From the NCBI GenBank assembly GCA_001051155.2, contig JYIP02000003.1, positions 4,278,001-4,342,000 on the forward strand: DNA of 64,000 nucleotides. Direction: 5' to 3'. This stretch comes from Chrysoporthe austroafricana (Eukaryota > Ascomycota > Sordariomycetes > Diaporthales > Cryphonectriaceae). The position numbers and the translations under genes were made by a program. The first letter of the stretch is position 1. The number at the start of each line of letters is the position of its first letter. Positions 57,916 through 64,000 of this stretch are shown here, piece after piece. Under the pieces are notes generated by a model. The model did no database searches and was not told the DNA's origin. It saw only the letters and a program-made list of their open reading frames with translations.

Positions 57916-59880
57916 ATGGATGCGAATACTATCGAGGAGCTCAACAAGGTGCGCAAGGCCATGGGCCTGAAGCCCTTGCCTGTACCAAACGCTGCGCCCG
58001 CGCCACCCAAAGAATCATCTCGAGGCGACGATGAGGAGCCCGCAAGTACCATTGAGACGCGCGAAGCCGCGGCTGGCGACAACTACCGCAGAGTTCGTGA
58101 GGCAGAAAGGACCAAGAGGGAGCGGGAGGCGCGCCTTTCTGCCATCAAGAAAGAGCGCGAGAAGGCACAGCGCTTTGCGACACTGAAAGGCAAGGGCCTT
58201 GGTGATCTGGACGAAGATGGCGATGCCGACGCGAAGTCATGGCTGAAGGGCATGAAGAAGAAGCAGAGAAAGATCGCCGAGACAAGAAGACAGGAAGAAG
58301 AGGCCGAAGCCGCCGCGAAGGCCGCTGCCCTGGCCGCCGAGTACTCTTCCAAAGACCTAGCCGGTGTCAAGGTTGGGCACGACATGTCAACACTCCTCGA
58401 TGGCGACGATCAGGTCCTTACGCTGAAGGACAACAACGTGCTGGACAACGAAGATGAAGGGGACGAGCTTGAGAACCTGGCCCTGCGGGAGCAAGAAAAG
58501 CTGAATGAAAAGTTGGACCTGAAGAAGAAGCGGCCCATCTATGACCCAAATGATATAGATGAGACGGGTGAACGCAGTATTTTAGCCCAGTACGACGAAG
58601 AAATCAACGGCAAGAAAAAGAAGGCCTTTACTTTGGATACGTCAGGCGCGATCGCAGATCTAGCTGACATCCTCGAGGGTCCCGCGGAAAGAGAGGGGAA
58701 GAAGACGATCCATAACTTGGACGTTGACATCATGAAGGATGCTCCCGCCTCGGACTATCTGGATACTTCGGAGATCAAGGTCAAAAAGCCAAAGAAAAAG
58801 AAGAAGGCGAAATCCACTCGCCAGAGAGACGATGAAGACGCTATGTTCTCAGCAGACCAAATGCCGGCTGGAGATGACGTGATGGACCTCGATCTGCCCG
58901 CCACCAAAAAGCGGAAAGTCACGGACGAGGCATTCGTGGACGATGATGATCTACAGAACTCTCTGGCTCTTCAGAGGAGGCAGGCCCTCAAGAAACAGAA
59001 GCGGATGCGGCCACAAGACATCGTGAAGCAACTGAAGGCAGAGGCAGATCAGGACGCCGAGAATGGCGATCAGGATAGCGACCAAGGAGGGCTTGTCGTG
59101 GATGAGACTACTGAATTCTTGAGCGCCATCAACAAGCCCGAGCTAGATGAGGATGTACGCCGGCGGAAAAAGTCGAAATCAAGAGAACCACTCACGGCAA
59201 TGGAAGCTGAATCATCGGATGAGGAGTTGGAGAATGCATCACATGTCAATAGGGAGTCTGCCGAGAGAAACATGTCCGAGGCGCCTGAGGACCTCACAAC
59301 AACTGGTGTCGAGGAAGAGAAGTTTGTCGCCCAGGGACTTGGAGCGACGCTTGCACTACTCAAAGAACGGAATATCATCGATGCGACAACTGAGGGTGCC
59401 GAGAAGAACGAGCACTTCCGACAGAGGCAGCTCTTTCTCGCCGAGCAGGCGCGACTCATCGCCCAGGTCGACGAAGACGCCAAGAGACAGCGTGAACGGG
59501 ACCGAGCCAGTGGCTTCCTGGATCGGCTCAGTGCGCGCGATCGGGAGGAATACGCCCGTAAGCAGAACGCGGAGCGCGAGTTCAAGTTGTCGAGCATCCG
59601 GGCGAACCTGCTCAAGAAGTACAAGTTCAACGTGGAGCTCAAATACGTGGACGACATGGGCCGCCATCTCAACCGGAAGGAGGCGTTCAAGGAGCTGTCG
59701 CACCAGTTCCACGGCAAGACGAGCGGCAAAGGCAAGACGGACAAGAAGCTGTCCAAGGTCGAGCAGGAAAAGCGCCGCATGGCCACCAGCATCTTCGACG
59801 CCAGTCAGGAGGCGGGCATGTCGAACGCCACGGCGCAGCAGACCAAGAAGCGGAAGGAGGCCGGCGTCAGGTTGGCTTGA
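57916..59880 (+). CDS. SART1/Snu66 family tri-snRNP protein
   Basis: A single exon encodes 654 aa. I start at MDANTIEELNKVRKAMGLKPLP because this short N-terminal motif is the hallmark of SART1/Snu66; the frame is open upstream but without that conservation. The protein is highly charged with long coiled-coil stretches (RRVREAERTKREREARL, KKKQRKIAETRRQEEE). Family motifs include DLAGVKVGHDMSTLLDGDDQVLTLKD and LEDE-like acidic segments. Near the C-terminus it has LGATLALLKERNIID and HLNRKEAFKELSHQFHGKTSGKGKTDKKL. Snu66/SART1 belongs to the U4/U6.U5 tri-snRNP and is needed for spliceosome activation; Hub1 binds its N-terminal HIND elements. It is a nuclear protein with several basic signals (KKRKV). 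Length is close to other fungal members. Confidence 0.93.
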   Translation: MDANTIEELNKVRKAMGLKPLPVPNAAPAPPKESSRGDDEEPASTIETREAAAGDNYRRVREAERTKREREARLSAIKKEREKAQRFATLKGKGLGDLDEDGDADAKSWLKGMKKKQRKIAETRRQEEEAEAAAKAAALAAEYSSKDLAGVKVGHDMSTLLDGDDQVLTLKDNNVLDNEDEGDELENLALREQEKLNEKLDLKKKRPIYDPNDIDETGERSILAQYDEEINGKKKKAFTLDTSGAIADLADILEGPAEREGKKTIHNLDVDIMKDAPASDYLDTSEIKVKKPKKKKKAKSTRQRDDEDAMFSADQMPAGDDVMDLDLPATKKRKVTDEAFVDDDDLQNSLALQRRQALKKQKRMRPQDIVKQLKAEADQDAENGDQDSDQGGLVVDETTEFLSAINKPELDEDVRRRKKSKSREPLTAMEAESSDEELENASHVNRESAERNMSEAPEDLTTTGVEEEKFVAQGLGATLALLKERNIIDATTEGAEKNEHFRQRQLFLAEQARLIAQVDEDAKRQRERDRASGFLDRLSARDREEYARKQNAEREFKLSSIRANLLKKYKFNVELKYVDDMGRHLNRKEAFKELSHQFHGKTSGKGKTDKKLSKVEQEKRRMATSIFDASQEAGMSNATAQQTKKRKEAGVRLA

Positions 59881-60622
59881 GCGGCTGGAGGGTAAAAGGG
59901 GAGCGGATATCAGATTGCTGGCTGTATCGATAGACTGCGTTGGAATATTACAAGGTGCTTCTACCCTACCTCGTGCACTTTCCATCAGATGAGATACTTG
60001 TGCTGACATGATGAGAGTCTAGCTCCAGCTGGGCAGGTGAGAAATCCCTAATGCAATGCGGGCACTAACCTCAACATAGTCAGGTCTCCGGTGCCCGTGT
60101 CTACACTCGAGAACGGTTCCCTACAACCGCGAGTCGTCCCTCTCCACTGCTAGCCTTCAGCATAGCTGTGCTATTGTAGTGTTTAGCATTCAGTATCAAG
60201 TGATACTACCATGTCCTCACCGTATTTCTTCTTTCAAAGCGAAAGCCATCTTGGACTTCTCTTCGACTCATATATGCGCTCAGTTCCAAGACCAGTTTCG
60301 CATAGCCTAAAGTGTTTGGATCTATAGTGTCATTATAGAAGTATTTCGTTGATCCCATGTTTCTCTTGTGCATTTTGTACATTGTCTACATAAATTTTGC
60401 ACGTAGGGCTGTTCCCTCTAATCTGCATTGTTCCTGATAATCGTCTCCGTTTAACAAGACGTTGCCCAAAGCTTCACCTTATGGGTCCTTTGTTTTGACG
60501 TGTATTCAATCTTGTAAGCCTTGCATGAAGGCGTCAGCTGTGATTGTCTTCGAAAATGGAGTCTCCGGTGCATAGCCCCCCCAGAAATCTGCATAGAGGT
60601 GTAGACATGTAGGGTATTCACA
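59881..60622. other. Convergent intergenic region
   Basis: About 740 bases between the SART1 stop and the stop of the minus-strand gene. AT-richer than its neighbours, with several possible poly(A) signals. No other feature. Confidence 0.6.
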
Positions 60623-63600
60623 TCACCCTGCAAACTGTGTCCTCCCTTTCCACTGGAAGGCTCTCTCCCTCACGACACCAGAATCAGAAGCTTGCCACTC
60701 CTTCAGACGCTGCGTTGCTTGATCCTTTATTTGTTTCTTGTCGCGACAGTCATCGAAGAGTTTCGTTGCCACGTCCACCTTGATCAAATCTAGCGCCTGA
60801 TTTGCCTGTCGTGCGTTAGTCTCGACCTCTTCTATGATGGAGAGCTTGCCGAGCGCATATGCGACCTTGCGCCTCCCTTCACCGCCCCCGAGCAACCCAA
60901 GAACGGTGTAGACATCACGGGCCATGTCAGCACAGCGGAAGATCTGGCCTTCGTCCTCCAGCAATTGAGCCAGTAGCTGTTCTTCAAGCTGGCCGACGAA
61001 GGTCCGGTAGCTCTCGTCGCTGCCGCCCGCGGTCGGAAAAGAAAGAAGCCAAAGCTGCTCTCTTGTTGTCGACGGAAGGATCTTGACTTTCTTCTGTTCC
61101 CTCCTCGCTCTGACTTGGTGGATGATGTGCCGCACAACGACCCCTTGCTTGTCCCGCCACTGAGCATGTCTTCCAGGATCCGAAATGGTCTGTGCCGTGG
61201 GAGCAAGAGCCGCCATGAAACCTTCCCAGACACGGGCGAAATTTTGGTAATTATCCAGGTACAACGTTGCATGTTGAGATATGCAGTTCAGAATAGGGTT
61301 GTAATCTGCAGGTGGCTGAGTGTCGTATTTGGTGTTGAGGATTTTCAACAGGGTCGACGTCTCAGATTGCCAAAAGAGATCAAGGTGGGGATCGAAGACA
61401 GAGAGCCATTGCTTTCCCTCTGGGGAACCCCCTAGCTTTTCATCTGCTAGCAGCACCGAGTTAAAATGCTTGATCTCAGGCTTCGGAGCAATATGGTATA
61501 GAGCGTATTCGTTGAAGGCTTGCAGCAGGGAAGGGGCTACGAGCGGGTAGTGAGAAGTAAGGGCAAGTTCCCACGCCAGTGGTACCACTGGAGTAAGTGG
61601 GGCATCTTTTTTTGAGAAGGGGGCTTTGCGGCCGGCAAGGAAAAGGGGAATCCATTGGCCATGCTCGATCTGAGACTTCTGGATGGTGGGAAGGATGATG
61701 CGTTCGACGAACACAGATTGCATGACCTTCAGTCCAGGGTATCGTTGACCGTCTGCAGCCGTCAATAAGGCGTTCATCAGAGGTGGCAGGCCCAATCGAG
61801 GCGAATCAAAGTCGCTGACCAGACGCCACCCTATGTCTCCAGTTGTTTCGGCTTCAACCCAGTCCTCCAGTCTCGGGGGTCGGCGTTCATTAATGCTTCC
61901 CGCAACGGGAACAATCGTTTCTAAAGCACGCAGAATGTCATTGATAGTCCCATTATCAGCCCAGCTGTCTTGCGCCTCGGTGCAGAAGCTGTCAAGTAGG
62001 CTGAGGAGGCTGTTGAGCGCAGCGAGGCGGACATCTCGGTGCTGAGCTATCGTAAGCAGCTCGATCAATATCTCCGCGGCTGATTCGCGCGAGACGAAAT
62101 CAGAATTGTTGAGGATTCGGGCGAGGTATTTCACGGTTGTGACCTTCACAATAGACTGTGGCGGCGCATGTTGTGGCCGCGCGACCTCGCCAACCTTGAC
62201 GTATGCCTGTTCCTCCAACCTTTCGCCAATAGCTTTGGCAAGATTTAAGAGTATCTGGTGCGCTTCCTTTGCTCTAAGCTTCTTCAGAAAGCCAACAGAG
62301 AGAAGCTGCCTGTGCCACGCACTGGCATCCGGTCGGTCAATGATCGTCTGTACAAGTAGTCGCGACGCGAGTGCCGGTGCGTTGCTCCCGGCCAACATTA
62401 CCACAGCTTCGTAAGACATGCGTTCCAGCATCTCATCATTTCGCGTGCGGTTTTGGATTCCTCGGTGTTCTGCCCCGAGCTGAAGTAGGTCACTCGTTGC
62501 CTTCGCGAGAAGAGCTGGGCTTGAAGCCCGAAGCAGGCCCATGATCGGCTCCGATACTTGGCTGAGGAATTCGGGGTCTAGCCATCGAATGGCTGATAGA
62601 AATCCTTCCCATACAATCGAATGAAGATCGCTTCGTTTCATCTTCGTTTTCTGATGCAAATATGCCAAGCGTGTCACTCGCAACTTATAGGCTAATCGGA
62701 ATAGCACTTTGGTAGACTGCCAGTCATGCTCTTGAAAAGACGGTGACCGCTTAGCCATACGATACGTTTCGTACAACGTCTTTAAGATGCCATCAGCCTT
62801 GGTTATTCTGTCTCTGACTGTACTCAAAGTCAAGGTAGCCGTAGATGGAAGGTCGAAAACTTCAGGGCCTGGTATGGCAGAAAGCAGCTGAACACCTTCA
62901 TCCGTAAGCACCGATTGGCGGCCAATAATCCTCTTGACTGACAGCGGATCTTGCACGAAGCGCTGTTGCCAAAGAACGGTATCGCTGTAAGTGTCCAGAT
63001 CGCCAGTCGCTATCGCGTAAAAGACCGCGGCTTGTGCGAATGTGGCCCTAGCAGCCTGGTCCTGTGCGGCGGCCCCTTTCTTCCGAAGTTCATCGACAAC
63101 AAGCTTTGCCTTTAGTTGGACACTAGAATCATAGTGTTGAAGCAATGTCAACAATAGATCGACATTGAAGTTCCTCTGCGATACCACATCCTGAATGTAG
63201 AGTATCGAGGTTGTGGGCGCTCGAAGGAAGCTATATTCCGCGTTGACGTGGCAGAGCTTCTTCAGCATTTCGATACTTTTTTCAGTCTCGACGTGATAGA
63301 AGACTTCTCTTGGCCAAGTAATTTTGGCAAGAGGTGCAAAGTTATCATCGGTGAAGATATCAACACCCTTTTCGGGGACATAGAGGCAGTACAGGCGAAG
63401 AAGGCGTGATCTCAACTTCTCAGGAATTTCTCGCGACGCGTTGAGATAGTCGTGAGGGAGACTGCGGGAAGATCCAGCTAGGCCAATTCGCATGCCAAGC
63501 ACCAAAAGATCTTCGTATAAGTCGGGTTGCTTCTTCCACCCACGCAGAGCGATAGACCACAGCTCGCCAGCCCGATCTCTGCGCGTTTTCGAATTCTTGG

Positions 63601-64000
63601 CAAGGATCTCCAGACCAAGCTTGACCAGGGAGTGTATTTCGGGATCTAAGTGACCATCTGCGTGTCTCCTTTTGACCAATCGTAGCACAATGGGAAGCAA
63701 AATCTCTAACTCGGCAGTGCTTCCCCAACGCTGATCGGAGATCTCCCCCTCAAGCCGCCCGTGCAGGGCTCTGATGGCGAATTCTTTGTCGTTGAGCAAG
63801 AAGGTTTCATAAGAGCGATCCATATCCTCTTGAGGTGTATCACCGAAGAGATGCGCGTCCGCACGTTTCCTGAACAATGCCGGGTGACCTCGTACTAGTT
63901 TGGGCATGTCTCGCCACCTGAACAGTGGGTTGGATTGGTCACGAGAGTCGAGCACCTCCTCAACAAACTCAGAAGAACAGGCTGGTAGCATTTTGGCGTA
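60623..64000 (-). CDS. Large uncharacterised protein, probably alpha-helical repeats (5' end outside window)
   Basis: The frame is open to the window edge, so the ATG at 63991 may be internal; at least 1125 codons are present without an intron. The sequence is almost all amphipathic helices of about 15-20 residues. Leucine-rich pairs such as STAELEILLPIVLRLVKRR and DVRLAALNSLLSLLDSFC suggest ARM/HEAT-type repeats, and segments like YLARILNNSDFVSRESAAEI are typical of such folds. No catalytic motif, membrane helix or signal peptide is visible in this part. I do not recognise the family. Codon use is less GC-biased than in the BTB or F-box genes. It is a confident gene of unknown role; a scaffold or transport-type function is only a guess from the fold. 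Confidence 0.85.
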   Translation of the reverse strand, partial: YAKMLPACSSEFVEEVLDSRDQSNPLFRWRDMPKLVRGHPALFRKRADAHLFGDTPQEDMDRSYETFLLNDKEFAIRALHGRLEGEISDQRWGSTAELEILLPIVLRLVKRRHADGHLDPEIHSLVKLGLEILAKNSKTRRDRAGELWSIALRGWKKQPDLYEDLLVLGMRIGLAGSSRSLPHDYLNASREIPEKLRSRLLRLYCLYVPEKGVDIFTDDNFAPLAKITWPREVFYHVETEKSIEMLKKLCHVNAEYSFLRAPTTSILYIQDVVSQRNFNVDLLLTLLQHYDSSVQLKAKLVVDELRKKGAAAQDQAARATFAQAAVFYAIATGDLDTYSDTVLWQQRFVQDPLSVKRIIGRQSVLTDEGVQLLSAIPGPEVFDLPSTATLTLSTVRDRITKADGILKTLYETYRMAKRSPSFQEHDWQSTKVLFRLAYKLRVTRLAYLHQKTKMKRSDLHSIVWEGFLSAIRWLDPEFLSQVSEPIMGLLRASSPALLAKATSDLLQLGAEHRGIQNRTRNDEMLERMSYEAVVMLAGSNAPALASRLLVQTIIDRPDASAWHRQLLSVGFLKKLRAKEAHQILLNLAKAIGERLEEQAYVKVGEVARPQHAPPQSIVKVTTVKYLARILNNSDFVSRESAAEILIELLTIAQHRDVRLAALNSLLSLLDSFCTEAQDSWADNGTINDILRALETIVPVAGSINERRPPRLEDWVEAETTGDIGWRLVSDFDSPRLGLPPLMNALLTAADGQRYPGLKVMQSVFVERIILPTIQKSQIEHGQWIPLFLAGRKAPFSKKDAPLTPVVPLAWELALTSHYPLVAPSLLQAFNEYALYHIAPKPEIKHFNSVLLADEKLGGSPEGKQWLSVFDPHLDLFWQSETSTLLKILNTKYDTQPPADYNPILNCISQHATLYLDNYQNFARVWEGFMAALAPTAQTISDPGRHAQWRDKQGVVVRHIIHQVRARREQKKVKILPSTTREQLWLLSFPTAGGSDESYRTFVGQLEEQLLAQLLEDEGQIFRCADMARDVYTVLGLLGGGEGRRKVAYALGKLSIIEEVETNARQANQALDLIKVDVATKLFDDCRDKKQIKDQATQRLKEWQASDSGVVRERAFQWKGRTQFAG

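Overview
This window is nuclear DNA of a filamentous ascomycete (Pezizomycotina). Sordariomycetes is the most likely class, judged only from the overall look of the proteins. The evidence is: genes are split by short introns (38 to 184 nt, most 55 to 90) with GTAAGT/GTATGT-type donors and CTAAC/CTGAC-type branch sites; gene spacing is 0.5 to 5.5 kb; leaders are pyrimidine-rich; and the gene set is eukaryotic and fungal (Zn2Cys6 factor, SUR7/PalI protein, Snf12, GH15 glucoamylase with CBM20, Pkh/PDK1 kinase, Yen1/GEN1). Most of the window is GC-rich, so long antisense and out-of-frame ORFs are common and nearly all are shadows. Two stretches (about 2.0-4.7 kb and 16.4-19.0 kb) are visibly more AT-rich and have no convincing genes. 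I recognised no tRNA, rRNA, CRISPR array, transposase or reverse transcriptase.

Layout. 1-406: 3' end of an unrecognised gene (+). 934-1931: SUR7/PalI-type membrane protein (-), with a GC-AG intron. 4775-5661: UBAC2/Dsc2-like rhomboid-fold membrane protein (-), divergent from 6284-7464, a cis-prenyltransferase (+). 8211-10553: ING-PHD chromatin protein (+). 11642-13579: F-box/LRR protein (-). A 5.5 kb gene-poor gap follows. 19077-19665: ribosomal protein uL24/RPL26 (+). 21334-24670: large unrecognised protein (-). 25618-27448: Arp10/Arp11-type dynactin actin-related protein (-). 27928-29463: MCT-like MFS transporter (-), divergent from 30023-32232, a Zn2Cys6 transcription factor (+). 33241-35509: Yen1/GEN1 Holliday-junction resolvase (+). 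37016-38645: SWI/SNF subunit Snf12/BAF60 (-). 40262-42785: PDK1-like kinase with PH domain (-). 44330-45722 and 47715-48656: two uncharacterised proteins (+). 50497-52293: BTB-domain protein (+). 53663-55848: secreted glucoamylase (-). 57916-59880: SART1/Snu66 splicing factor (+). 60623-64000: 5'-truncated large, probably alpha-helical-repeat protein (-).

How the genes relate. This is mostly a housekeeping segment (translation, splicing, chromatin, dynein motility, DNA repair, ER lipid and protein quality control). There is no biosynthetic cluster. The only pair whose arrangement suggests a shared job is the divergent MFS transporter and Zn2Cys6 factor. The glucoamylase is the one clear secreted nutrition gene; its upstream region carries a TATA box, a CGG-N8-CGG motif and GTGGGG motifs.

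The most unusual structure is just downstream of the PDK1-like gene. A 103-bp inverted copy of that gene's own C-terminal coding sequence lies between two A-tracts of about 30 nt, next to an ambiguous base N. It is either an assembly artefact or a real structure that would fold a read-through transcript into a 103-bp hairpin. I found no clear new multi-gene system.
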